NCBI GenBank assembly: GCA_037974335.1
Contig: CM075760.1
Location: 41,482,103 to 41,546,102, forward strand
Origin: Prionace glauca
Taxonomy: Eukaryota > Chordata > Chondrichthyes > Carcharhiniformes > Carcharhinidae
DNA: 64,000 nt
Direction: 5' to 3'
Part shown: positions 1-9,551 of the stretch, piece after piece
Numbering within the stretch: position 1 is the first letter of the stretch
Layout of the letters: each line of letters begins with the position of its first letter
Made by a program: the position numbers and the translations under genes
The notes under the pieces: generated by a model
Told to the model about the DNA's origin: nothing
Seen by the model: only the letters and a program-made list of their open reading frames with translations
The model's database searches: none

Positions 1-308
1 AGGATTGTTGTTGCTAAGAAGGACAACACAAGTTGAATAATTTCCCTTTTCTTGGAGATCAGAGCACTTTTGAGTCTCTCTGGCTGCAGTCGGCTGGGTT
101 GCTTTTAAATACCGTGCGGGGCAGTTGAAGGTAAATCCGAGTAATCAAAATGGGATCTATCTATTCAAACTATCAATGTTTCATTTGCACAGCCATGACA
201 CTTTTAAATGATATTTCAACTGAAGAAATCTATTCAGTGACAATCGTGTCCACTTTTAAGTTAAGCAGCATGATAAAATAGTAACTTGACCATTTAACAT
301 TTTCTTAT
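1..308. other. Intergenic DNA, nothing recognised
   Basis: AT-rich sequence with no ORF of note, no tRNA and no repeat I recognise. The window begins inside it. Confidence 0.5.
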
Positions 309-475
309 TCATTCATGGGACATGGGTACCACTGGCTGGTCACCAGTAATTGCTCTTCTCCAGTCAGGCTTGGAGGGCAGTTGAGAGTCAGCCATATTGC
401 TGTGGCTCTGGAGTCACATGTAGGCCAGACCAGGTAAGGACAGCAGATTTCTTCCCTCAAGAACATTAGAACGAG
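309..475 (+). repeat. Interspersed repeat, 'GGGCAGTT-AGAGTCA' family
   Basis: The stretch resembles a high-copy vertebrate repeat: a CATGGGACATGGG opening, then GGAGGGCAGTTGAGAGTCAG, GTGGCTCTGGAGTCACATG and AGGCCAGACC. Shorter or inverted relatives are at about 28650-28930, 37900-38050 (-) and 48755-48860. It is diverged and has no obvious target duplication. The family name is not known to me. Confidence 0.55.
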
Positions 476-1508
476 GATATGATTTAATTCATAGAATTTC
501 CAAAAGAAGAGTATGCTAGTTCTTAAAGTCCGCTTAATAGTAATTTAGTGATGTAGGGGTGCTACTACTGAGAGGAAAAACATGCTTCAGTGGAATGTAA
601 CACATCTATGCCTGTGATATCGCGTAATATGCCATAAAGTCCTGATATCCTCTGCTCCCAACACCAGTGAATGTTAGACGGCCCATCAAATAAACTACAA
701 TGGTTTGAATGCCGAAGGAGAACTTTACTGATCGCGTATCCGTTCCAATTCCTTAACTTCTGTGTCAGATGCTGGTGTAAATGTAAATATTTCTCGGTCA
801 ACTTACTAGTTTGTCATTAGCACACTAGCAAGCGTGTTTGGCTTGGGGGCATTTCAACAATTGCAAAGAGTAATAACGTAAAAAAAGTGAGGTGGTTCTT
901 GTTCTTTGTAGACCTAAAATGCATAACGATAGCCATTCAGGTTTTAAATAGAATCACTCCCTCCCCGCATTTAGTTACATAAATGGATCAAAATTCGTCT
1001 GATCGATGCAACTTCATTGTTGGAATCAGATAGAGACCCGGGGACGTTGCAAATTAGACACGACAGATGCCCCATTCCAATTTGTCTGTCACTGCCTTCC
1101 CCGGCACAGTCAGCCTCCCTCCCCCTTCAACCACGAAGAAGAGAGGAGCCAAAACGTTATATCTGCTAGATGCCCACTGGCGACTCCTCAACTACCTTCC
1201 TTCCTCTACTCGCCTGGTCACTCATGGGCTTTCTGCCTTTTCAACGTTCCCCTGCGGCGTGGTGACTTTCTGAACGTGCTATCGACGACTTGCTCAGCTA
1301 TGGAGATGCTCCATCTTGTATTTCTTCGGCCTCAGCTTCGAAATGTGGTTAGCCGCTGGCTGCATTTGGACCAACTTCCTGAACACGTGGTCACTAGTGA
1401 CACCTGAAACTTGTACTGTTGCCACATCGAACAATCGAAGCATGTGATAGGTGCAAGTTCTCCTGCCATGACAACCTTTAAGCTCACCCCTCTAGTCCCC
1501 AGCCGCTC
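476..1508. other. Intergenic DNA upstream of the V segments
   Basis: No convincing exon. Two overlapping plus-strand open frames at 1006-1407 and 1067-1273 have no domain signature, no leader and no splice context, so I regard them as chance. The region leads into the C-run and CA repeat that precede the first V segment. Confidence 0.45.
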
Positions 1509-1515
1509 CACGCCG

Positions 1516-1600
1516 CCCCCCCCCCCCCCCCCTCCTGCTCCCACCTCCAATCACACACACACAGACACACACACACACACATACAAGCACCCACACACAA
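1516..1600. repeat. Poly-C run plus (CA)n microsatellite
   Basis: About 17 consecutive C residues at 1516-1532 are followed by an interrupted CA/CACAGA array at roughly 1551-1600. This is simple sequence and likely polymorphic. The open frame on the other strand here (V/C-rich) is only its translation. Confidence 0.85.
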
Positions 1601-1790
1601 AGCCGCAACAACGCACCAATTGGCTGCCTGGACACGTCAGAAAAGTTAGCTGGCAAGCTACTTTGCATGCTGTGTACGGGATTCATGGTCATATGCTGGC
1701 AAATACGGTAATAGGATTCATCAAGTTGATTGAATGTGCAGTGTACATTTCAGTACAGCATAGACTTTGGACGCAATATTCAGCACAAAC

Positions 1791-2577
1791 ATGCCTTCAG
1801 ATTCTTACTGTGATTGCTGGCCTAGAACAATATCCGTCAACCTATTATTTTTGCTCATGATCCTTCAAACGAGTGAGTATTTTGGGCGATTATCACCGTT
1901 TTATTTCATTGATGTTTATTCGATTTTACTGTAATATTTATTCCCCTCATTGGGGATGCCATGGTTCCTCAAGTTTTATTCTTGGGCAAATGAGTTTTGT
2001 GAGTTTCTGTGTGCATCTGTTTATAACTGTATATGCGTTTGTCTGTAATAGAGAACCTATATGGTGAAAGAGAGAATATGTTTTTGTGATTGTGTGTGAC
2101 AGAGAGAGAGAGAAAATGTATTTTCATCTGTAGGGGTGCATGCGTTTGAGCGAGAGAGAAATTTTGCTCAAAACGTGTTTCATTTTTAATCAAAAACACA
2201 TCTAAAAATTATGTTTGTCAGCATAGAACCAGCATAGAACCCTACAGTGCATTCTGTGACTTTTTCCAGCGCAGAGCCGGCCGGATGAACTTCTCCAAAA
2301 GCCCGCAGTAGTAGCAGTAAGTGAAGGGGATACCGTGGTGTTGTCCTGTCACTACCCCGCCACATACACAACAGCTTACCTATATTGGTATGTACAGTAC
2401 CCGGGACAGGGCCTTCAGTACATGCTGGCCAGACATACTGCTGGAGGTGACAAGAACGCACCGGCATTTGGAAAGCGGTTTTCTGCTGTACAGAATAGAA
2501 CTAACACAAACATCCCTTTGAACATCACAGGCACTCAGCTTTCTGACTCAGCCATGTATTACTGCGCGGCGATGAAG
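1791..2577 (+). CDS. TCR alpha/delta-like V segment (V1), split leader plus V exon
   Basis: An antigen-receptor V segment that would encode the variable domain of a T-cell receptor chain. Leader exon 1791-1872 starts MPSDSYCDCW and contains a hydrophobic NLLFLLMIL core. It ends at a GTGAGT donor after 27 codons plus one base (phase 1, as in TCR and Ig leaders). The intron is 1873-2269, with TTTTTCCAG as acceptor. V exon 2270-2577 reads open through the first cysteine (VLSCHY), the core tryptophan in YWYVQYPG, the FR3 stretch and DSAMYYC with the second cysteine, then A-A-M-K. The YWYVQYPGQGLQYML style fits TRAV better than Ig heavy V. No stop or frameshift is seen. Its 3' signal is poor (see 2578), so it could be an unrearrangeable but intact segment. 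TRA versus TRD cannot be decided from one segment. Confidence 0.8.
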
Positions 2578-2616
2578 CACCAAATGGCCACTGCAGGGAC
2601 GGCATGTATTCCATGG
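2578..2616 (+). other. Degenerate or absent recombination signal of V1
   Basis: At the position where a V signal should start, 12 nt after the conserved TGC, the heptamer reads CACCAAA, keeping only the CAC. At a 23-bp spacing the nonamer place holds ATTCCATGG, which does not resemble ACAAAAACC. A second CAC at 2589 (CACTGCA) gives no better nonamer. I therefore see no functional-looking 23-RSS here. Confidence 0.45.
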
Positions 2617-2929
2617 ATCCCTTAATTGTCCTGAAAATAAATGGTTTGCTACTGGGTTCAGAGATTTGTTCAGAGTCAATCTGGAGTCGCATGTCGGTCA
2701 GGTTAAAGAAGGACGGCGGTGTTCTCGCCTAACGCCCTGAGGGACATTGTTGAGCAAATTAATTTTCCATGTCAAACGATGAAAATTCACGATCACCATT
2801 ATTGATATTAATTTTCAATCACGGGCTTTGTTAATTTAACGTTTACCAGTTTCAAATGTTAGAATTGAATCAATTGGTGTGGAAGATAAACGTGGCCCTC
2901 TGACTAATTAGCGGAATGATGTTCTCACA

Positions 2930-3060
2930 TAGAACACTACAGCACAAACAGGCCCTTCGGCCCACAATTTGCACCGATCACATCCCTACCTACCAGGCCA
3001 TAGAACTATCTGTAACTCCAAATCCCATAGTTAACATGTCCACTGTTTTCTCGACAAGGG
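2930..3060 (-). mobile_element. CR1-like LINE 3' end fragment
   Basis: The stretch carries the 3' end shared by the local CR1-like LINEs: AGAACACTACAGCACAAACAGG, then CCCTTCGGCCC, then decayed sequence like the 30794-31310 and 60635-60984 copies. It is strongly 5'-truncated and diverged. Confidence 0.7.
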
Positions 3061-3480
3061 ATGTTATTTTCGAGACAATGCAACAATGACTGCATTGCGA
3101 AAGTACCACATTGGCTATAACATGTTTTAGGATAACTGGTGGTGCTGAAATGTATTTGGTTCCAGTTTCCAGTTCGACAAATTGGCTTAACTTTTAATGA
3201 TTTATCTGATGATTTTGCTGCTGATAATGAACACTATAAAGCGCTGAAAGTTTTTCTTAGTCTCTAACGCTGACGTTACACAAAGTGTTGGTGTTTCATA
3301 TGCCCTATTAAAACATTTCCCCTTCTCTGTTCTGATCTTGATTAGTCCAATTTATTTTTCAATTACTTGAAATTGAGTTAAATAATGTGATCATCAGAAT
3401 GATCTTCGAGCGGAAATCTGTGGTCTCAGTAGCATTTGCAGCAACTGAATATTTTTCTACGCACACCCTTACACTCAGTT
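3061..3480. other. Intergenic DNA between V1 and the V relic
   Basis: AT-rich sequence without ORFs or recognisable repeats. Confidence 0.5.
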
Positions 3481-3493
3481 ATTGTTTCTATCA

Positions 3494-3615
3494 GGCGTTA
3501 CACGTAGAAGTGAAACTGCCGTTAGAACCGGAAGTGCACCTGTAGCTGACTGAGGTAATTGGGACTGCAACTGCCAATCTCTGCTATGGCAGCAGCGAGG
3601 AGCTCCACCTCCCGA
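3494..3615 (+). pseudogene. Possible decayed V-segment relic
   Basis: A splice-acceptor-like TTTCTATCAG is followed in one frame by ALHVEVKLPLEPEVHL, a stop, then LTEVIGTATANLCYGSSEE. The T-A-T-A-N-L-C-Y stretch resembles the FR1 cysteine region of a V domain (consensus TATLNCxY), at the right distance from the acceptor. A TAG interrupts FR1 and a second stop follows soon after the cysteine. No tryptophan or YYC motif is recoverable. It lies between two good V segments, which makes a dead V plausible, but the match is short. Confidence 0.3.
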
Positions 3616-4339
3616 GCTAGCGGTTAAACTGACAACGGTGCATTTTTTTTCCTCAAAGAAGATTCATTCGGGTAAATGTGACAGAATGAGCATTTCATTC
3701 ATTGGAAGACTGATTTTGCAAGTAAGTTCATAGTGAGAACGTAAGGTAAAAAAAAACTCTGCTGAAAAAGTGCTAACTGAAAGTTGAGCAGAATTGTCCA
3801 TAAGTCAAATTATAAACTTATAAATCCCTTTGAATTTGTGTAATATTAATCCCAGATACTGAAAATCGTGCCTGAACTAAACAGTGATAAAAGATCCGTT
3901 ATCTACAATATATTCCCTGCAAGTTATCAATATGTGTCACATTCTGTGTTCGCTATGTCGTACATACGACATCAGTGAATTTCAATCTATCGCTGTTAAA
4001 TTAAACCAATCCGAGTTTTCAGCAGTGCCAGTGATTACTGTACGTTCAGTGTGTGAATCGCGGCATTGTGCATTGATGCCATTGAATGATACATGTTACT
4101 TCCTTCTAAATATCATTATCCGCTTTGAAATTTCAATCTTTGCAGTTTGTGCGATTGGATCAGTTACTGCCCGAATTTCAGGAGACTGGCGGCTGTCCCC
4201 TACTCCAAACACTGAATGTTATGACACATGAGCGGGAGCAGAAGAAGGAGACACCGAGCCTCAATACGGGTAGAACCAGCGGTAACACATTGCCAGTGTC
4301 TGCAGTTTTCTAAGTACATACACGTAAAGACAAACGACA

Positions 4340-4787
4340 ATGTGGTTGTTCGGTATCTGTGCCATGTTTGGAGCGTTTATTGCAGGTAATTAATTTGGGT
4401 GCAATTTTGAATAAACCGCGAACAGCACTTTGGTATCTAGTCACAGTTTAATGTTTGACTCTGCTTCCCATTAAATCCAGGTTTCAGTCAGGAATTCTCT
4501 GTCACCCAACACCCTCCAACAGTGATTAGGACAGAAGGAGGCATTTCAACTTTAAACTGCATCTACTTCACGACAGAAGATTCCTTCAATTTGTTCTGGG
4601 TCCGGCAATTCCCTGGGAGAGAACCACAAATACTAATTCGCAGATTTTCGGTTGGTTACGAAATTAAAGCAGATTTTGCTCGAAGCCGTTTCTCCTCTGG
4701 GCTGGACATTTCGAATGGAAGGTTTAGCTTAACCGTGTCCAAATTACAGCTCCCTGATACAGCCATGTACTACTGCGCGCTGACTCT
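4340..4787 (+). CDS. TCR alpha/delta-like V segment (V2), intact with 23-RSS
   Basis: Leader exon 4340-4385 encodes MWLFGICAMFGAFIA and ends at a phase-1 GTAATT donor. The intron is only 95 bp (4386-4480) with TTAAATCCAG as acceptor. V exon 4481-4787 starts GFSQEFSVTQHPPTV and continues with the first cysteine (STLNCIYF), the core tryptophan in LFWVRQFPGREPQ, the RFSSGLD...FSLTVSKLQLPDTA stretch and MYYC with the second cysteine, then A-L-T. The frame is open throughout. WVRQ is seen in Ig heavy and some TRDV or TRAV segments, while the FR3 is TCR-like. The segment is followed directly by a recombination signal and looks functional. Expression would follow joining to J (and perhaps D) segments outside this window. 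Confidence 0.87.
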
Positions 4788-4826
4788 CACAGCGATATCA
4801 ACCTGTTCAACACTCGTGCAATAACT
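4788..4826 (+). other. Recombination signal sequence, 23-bp spacer
   Basis: Heptamer CACAGCG (consensus CACAGTG, one mismatch) at 4788-4794, a spacer of exactly 23 bp, then GCAATAACT at 4818-4826 (6 of 9 match ACAAAAACC). It begins 11 nt after the conserved TGC codon, the normal place for a TRAV/TRDV signal. This is the V(D)J recombinase target that would join V2 to a 12-RSS partner. Confidence 0.82.
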
Positions 4827-5280
4827 GGAGGATCTGTGACATAGAGCTTAGCTCTACATGCGGCTGGTCAGACTAACAATGAATGGAATATTAATGGATA
4901 AATGATGTGAGGCAATCGTCACAGGATAAACAGGACCGAGCTTTTCAGAAATATTTTCATTGCAACCAATATCGGGATCCTCATCGAACCAGCAACTGAA
5001 GCTGTTCTGTACAATGCATAGAGTTCGATATTCTTTTTCACTAGTCAGCAATCCAAAGTCAAATCAAGATCTATTAGGCACTATATCAAGCGAAATGCTA
5101 AAGATGTTCTAAAGCGGTTGATTTTATATATGCTTTAATGAATAATGACGTTCCTTCGATTAAGCCAAGACTGGGTGAGTGTCGTTCAAATAAATTGAAA
5201 GTATTTCAAGGTGATTATGGAAGTTCAATTCACTGCGGTCAGATTTCCTGATTGGATGGTTGCTTTAGTGGACAGCAATG
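4827..5280. other. Unique DNA 3' of V2
   Basis: No ORF with family features and no J or C exon seen. The short open frames here lack motifs. Confidence 0.45.
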
Positions 5281-5284
5281 TTTT

Positions 5285-5650
5285 AGCAGTGAGCTTGCAC
5301 ATTCTCCCCGTCTCTGTAAGGGTTTCCGCCGGGTGTTCTGGCTTCCTCCACAGAGACGTACAGGCGCACAGCAGATCCTGGGGCATACACAGATACAGTG
5401 GATCACACAAAATTAGGGCCATTCACACAGAGATACTGGGGCATAAACATAAACAAGGGCACAAAAACATGCTATTAGGTTGATTGGTGTAACAAACTGT
5501 CTCTAAATTAGTCTTCCCTCAATCTTCCCCAATAGGCGTAGGCAAAGGCCATAGGTAGAGGAGGGCACTCATAATGTTAAAATGGCGGCGCGGGCTCGTT
5601 GGGCCGAAGGGCCTGTTTCCTGTGCTGTGTTGGTCTTTGTTCTTTGGATT
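5285..5650 (+). mobile_element. SINE / LINE-tail copy with TTCTTTG tail
   Basis: Body motifs GCACATTCTCCCCG, CCGGGTGTTCTGGCTTCCTCC and the 3' block GGCGGCGCGGGCTCGTTGGG, then CCGAAGGGCCTGTTTCC, ending in GTCTTTGTTCTTTGG. A stretch around 5352-5470 does not match the family and looks like an internal insertion or expansion. The 3' block is the same as in the copies at 9552, 44095, 46020 and 60115. Confidence 0.75.
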
Positions 5651-6110
5651 AGCCATGGTAAACTGGACCCCCATTTTCCCAAGATTTACCATGCGTGGGG
5701 TTTCTGGGGTAGGGCGGGGCGAGGGCTCTTTCAGGGAGTTGTTGTATTAGAAAGATGCTCTGTCAAAGTCGGTGCAGCCTCCATGGGACCAGCGCCCGTC
5801 CTTTGCTCTGTATGGCTTCTATGATTATATGAACGCCGTAATTGACAGCTCAGCAAAGTCAAAAAACGTGATCGGCCGAACAGATATTTCTGTCTCACTA
5901 AGACGGGGTACTTGCCCTGTGAAACATGACAATTTCTGTCAATATGGCTTTGGATGAAACGGAATGCTGTTGATTTGGGGGTAGTGTCTTCTGAGCTTTT
6001 AGCATGTTTATGTCGGCGCGTAACACATTGTTGTCACATTTACTGTTGTTGCCACATTGAATGAAAGAAGTCAAATGCTTTGAGTGATCACTTGCAGCAG
6101 GGTTCTGGGT
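5651..6110. other. Unique DNA, no gene recognised
   Basis: Two short plus-strand frames (about 5582-5824 and 5772-5957) partly overlap the SINE and have no domain features. Nothing else is seen. Confidence 0.4.
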
Positions 6111-6114
6111 TTTG

Positions 6115-6186
6115 GCTTCACTGGTGTAATGATGAGCACTCTGGACTTTGAATCCAGCGTGCCGCGTTCAAACCTCAGTTGAAATT
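6115..6186 (+). tRNA. tRNA-Gln(UUG)-like, probably decayed
   Basis: A 72-nt stretch aligns to vertebrate tRNA-Gln(TTG): D-arm region GGTGTAATGATGAGCAC, a perfect anticodon arm CTGGA-CTTTGAA-TCCAG with anticodon TTG, and a T-loop TTCAAAC. The acceptor stem keeps only about half of its pairs (GCTTCAC against TTGAAAT) and the T-stem has mismatches. I read it as a decayed or pseudo-tRNA rather than an expressed gene. There is no T-run close to the 3' end. Confidence 0.6.
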
Positions 6187-6575
6187 TGTTTTGCTAAAAC
6201 CGCCAATTGGTTTGCTGAAGGACATTGTATTTAAAATTCAGGAAAGTGGAATTTTAAATACTGAGGAAATCTCAGCAAATATCACCAAAATCACATTGCA
6301 GACGATGCAGTGAATGACTTTCCTGGTGTCATTGCATCATTCCCAGCGAACGATTGCACAAGAATGCAAAGCTGTTAGGGGCAGATAAGCCACAGCGGGC
6401 AGAGGGTCCACCTACAAGTGGCACTCACTCACTCATCTGTCCCAATGTAAACAAGAGGTGGGATGATGTGAACAGTCTCTCCTCTGAAGTTCCAACTCGG
6501 ATTCAATGGCCAGAGTGCTAAACTTCATACAATTAAACTGACAGGACGCTGCCTAACGCATGAGGACTTTCTCCC
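6187..6575. other. Unique DNA, no gene recognised
   Basis: No open frame, RNA gene or repeat identified. Confidence 0.4.
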
Positions 6576-6579
6576 AAAA

Positions 6580-6672
6580 CACACACACACACACATACAG
6601 ATACATGAGCACACAATCACACACACACATACACAAGCACATAATCATACACACATACACACACATACACAG
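6580..6672. repeat. (CA)n / CACATA microsatellite
   Basis: Interrupted CA-rich array with ATACA and ATCA interruptions. It is followed at about 6673-6715 by a SINE body fragment in minus orientation (CATCTTTGGGGTGTGG and AGGAAACCGGAACACCC). Confidence 0.85.
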
Positions 6673-6715
6673 CCTAAGAGCACATCTTTGGGGTGTGGAA
6701 GGAAACCGGAACACC

Positions 6716-7060
6716 CAGAATAGAGCCAACGTTTCGAGTCCAGATGACCCTTCATCAGAGCTAAGAACAAAGAGTATCAGCAGGCAGTCAAGAGAACAAA
6801 TGGTATGATGGTCTTTATTGCGAAAGGACTTCATTGAAGGGATTGGGTGTTTCCCTGAAATTTTACGTGGCAACCAGAATATTACGTGCAGTTTTGGTGT
6901 CCTTATCAGACCAAGGATATCCTGGTTGTGGAAGAGGAGTTTCACCAGGCTGATTTCTGGGATGACATATTTGTCACATGACGAGAGATTAAATGAATTA
7001 GGATTGACTTCATTGAATTTACTGAAGTTGAAATGAGACACAAATCAGGTCAGATGGACT
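6716..7060 (-). repeat. Old LINE fragment, left arm flanking receptor exon
   Basis: Contains the GTTTCGAGTCCAGATGACCC block followed by decayed LINE sequence. It corresponds in inverted order to about 43470-43800. A related block occurs again at about 8085-8540, so exon 2 of the receptor is flanked by copies of the same LINE family. Confidence 0.6.
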
Positions 7061-7093
7061 AGAATGTTAAAATCATGTTTGATTTTGGTCTTT

Positions 7094-8004
7094 TCATCTC
7101 TTATATAATTTAACAATTAAAAACAATGGATATTTCACCCCATTCTTTAATTCCTCTCTGAACTTGCTCTGGGGCCCTGCGTAAATGAAAGGGTTGATGC
7201 AGCAACTCAAGAGCTGAAGCATATACCCGTATTCCTCCAGGACAAATGTAGACTGGCTGACATTAGCACCTGAGAAATAAGTCACCTTCGCTATTCGGAC
7301 GTAAAGGATGGTGATAAAGAATATGAAATATAAGATGATGAAACTGCCTGAAATGGCAAAGAGTAAAACAATAGATTTTCGCCTGTTTTCCAGCTCTGGG
7401 TCACTCTGTTTCTCTCCATTGTTTCCAGTCCGTAGTCTCTTACGAGCCCTACTGGCCGCTATAATGTGTCTTACAGTCAGAGCATTGAGTAGTAAAATTA
7501 GAATGAATGGGAGATAAGGGGTTAAAATACTCTGAATCCAGTCAAATGCAACCCATTCAGGTGCGGTATAAAAAGTTGATTTTACGCCGCAGAACCAGGG
7601 TACGTTGATAATTATGACCAAAGGTTCATACACAAAATATAAGAAAGAATTTTTGAAACAGCTCAGTATGGACACGATTGTTATGACCCGTGCAGATGTC
7701 TTCACAGTGCAGTATTTGATTTTCAGCTTCTGACAACAAATGGCTACAAATCGATCAAAGGTGAAAGCCACGGTTAACCAGGCGGAACTGTCTATTGCAG
7801 CATAATTGAGGACACAACGAAAACTGCACGCTGGCGTGATGGACAGAAAACTGAATGGAAAATAGATATCAGCAATCCTGTTCAATATCACAAAGCTGAC
7901 AAGGAGCAGTAGATCAGTCGCCGCCATGGAAACAAGATAGCAAGTGATGCATCTGGACAGACCACATCTTCCTCTTGACAAGATCACAATCACCACTAAG
8001 TTAG
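7094..8004 (-). CDS. GPR139-like receptor, exon 2 only (receptor 1)
   Basis: This exon encodes TM1 (from its second third) to TM7 and the tail of a class A GPCR. It starts after a TTCTTTATTACAG acceptor at 8005-8006 and runs 911 nt to a stop, with no internal break. Visible features are ILSRGRCGLSRC after TM1, the TM2 aspartate in AATDLLLL, an ECL1 cysteine, F-D-R-F in place of D-R-Y at the end of TM3, NALTVRHII before a basic loop, and N-P-F-I-Y in TM7. It is about 90% identical to receptor 4 (39602-43398) and is its inverted copy. No exon 1 (IYYPVLAAIGV type) was found upstream on this strand up to 13.5 kb. The homology with the other copy stops where a LINE begins at 9552, so exon 1 may have been lost. 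Confidence 0.78.
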
Positions 8005-8084
8005 CTGTAATAAAGAACGACATAGAGATTGAGCAAGACTAAACAGAAATGCTGAAAGCCAAAAGCAAAATAGTGCAGGCTGCT

Positions 8085-8545
8085 GGAATCTGAAACGAAA
8101 AGATGACTGACAGCATCTGCGGGGAAAGAATAGAGCCAATGTTTCGAGTCCAGGTGACACTTCATCAGAGCTAAGATTGACTTCATTGAAGTTGAGACGA
8201 GAGGAAGGGGATCTGATGAGACTTACAAATTTCAAACAGAATTAGACAGGGTGGGTTCAGATAGAATATTCTCCATGGTAGGGGAGTCCAGAACTAGGGC
8301 TGTGAGGTTAAGAACTGAGGTGAGGAGAAAGTTCTTCACAGGAGAACGTTGAATGTGTGGCAAGCACTACAATAGTAAGCAGTAGAGGCCAAAACATCGT
8401 GTGAGTTCAGGAAGAAATGTATAGCTCGTGTTTCTAAAGGGATCTGGGGATAGAACAAGAAGGTGGGACGACAATGTCGATTCTGATGATCAGCCACAAT
8501 CAGAATGAATAGTGGAGCAGGCTCGCCAGGTAAATTGGTCTACTC
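8085..8545 (+). mobile_element. Old LINE 3' region
   Basis: Reads like the local LINE 3' coding region (GTTCAGATAGAATATTCTCC, then a TGAGGAGAAAGTTCTTCAC motif equal to L-R-R-K-F-F) followed by GGAGCAGGCTCGCCAGG and a CTCCTGCTTCTC tail. It is diverged and broken. The matching block on the inverted copy is at about 41350-41760. Confidence 0.6.
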
Positions 8546-9551
8546 CTGCTTCTCTTTCTATGTTACTTTTCTGTATTTCTATGTTGTGGAAACGACTTAA
8601 TGATGCAGGCATCTGATATTGTGTAATGTGGCAGGACTGATTCGTAGCATCATAGTAAATGCTTCTCCTGCAGAAGCCATGAGGTTGAATTAGTCAGAAA
8701 ATAAATCAACCTAAATGAAGCCGATGACATTGTTATCATGGGAAAAACTGGATAATTTGTGTTGGCTAATTAGATTAAAGCATAGTGCCAGAAATAACAG
8801 ATGGAAACAAGCAAGAAACAATCAAGAAAATCAACAAGAATGAATGCTATTGAAAGTCAAAAACTCAGCGAGAAATATTCACCCAATCTTGCTATTTAAC
8901 TAAAGGAATACATAGTGTCATAAGAAGGGGCTTCGAATGCTGTAAAAAAAATGTGGAAAGTCTGAGGATTGGTAGCGTTTAATAAAACAGTAATGTAACA
9001 ATGTAAAATTGGTCTTTCTCGTAAACTTTGTGCAGCAAATGGATTAAAGATGTCTTTCAACCGTTGTGCAGAATTTGGCGTGACCATAACTGTATCTTTG
9101 CATTATATCGCCAATTTAAAGGGGGAAATACTGAAATTTGTGGCAGAACAGTTAAGGGTGGCTATGCTTGTTCCTTTTATGAGAGTGTCGTCTACGATGA
9201 ATAGCTGACTACATTTTGTCGATATTTTCCGGAGTTCGGATGAATAGGGTTTAATCTCATTAAAATATTCAGTGTTCTGAAGGACATTGACAGGAAAGAA
9301 ACTGACAGGCGTTTACAATGGCTGGAGAATCTACAGTATGGGGGCACAGATTACAATTAACAGGACGATCATTTACTTCTGCAGTGACAATAAATATTTC
9401 CATTAAGGAGCAGTAAAACATTGTAATATTCTAATGGAGACGACAATGCCAACAACATCATTTCAATAAATAAATTCATGATATTCTTTTGGCATAATTT
9501 AATGGTTCAATAATCAGTACACAATTAATTATCTGTGGAAAATGCTGTCAA

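Larger units (their letters stand above)
6716..9540. repeat. Inverted segmental duplication, copy A
   Basis: This block matches 40370-43800 in reverse complement through receptor exon 2 and its intron. Example: 9475-9540 (TTCTTTTGGCATAATTTAAT) against 40420-40440 (CATGCCAAAAGAATATCG), and the run with GTATGGGGGCACAGATTAC at 9340 against its complement at 40580. Homology ends at 9540, where LINE A starts. Confidence 0.8.

Noticed and set aside
1006-1407. 133-codon plus-strand frame upstream of V1
   Set aside because: No domain, leader or splice context, and a competing overlapping frame. Likely chance.
5582-5957. Two short plus-strand frames near the SINE
   Set aside because: They begin inside the SINE 3' block and have no domain features.
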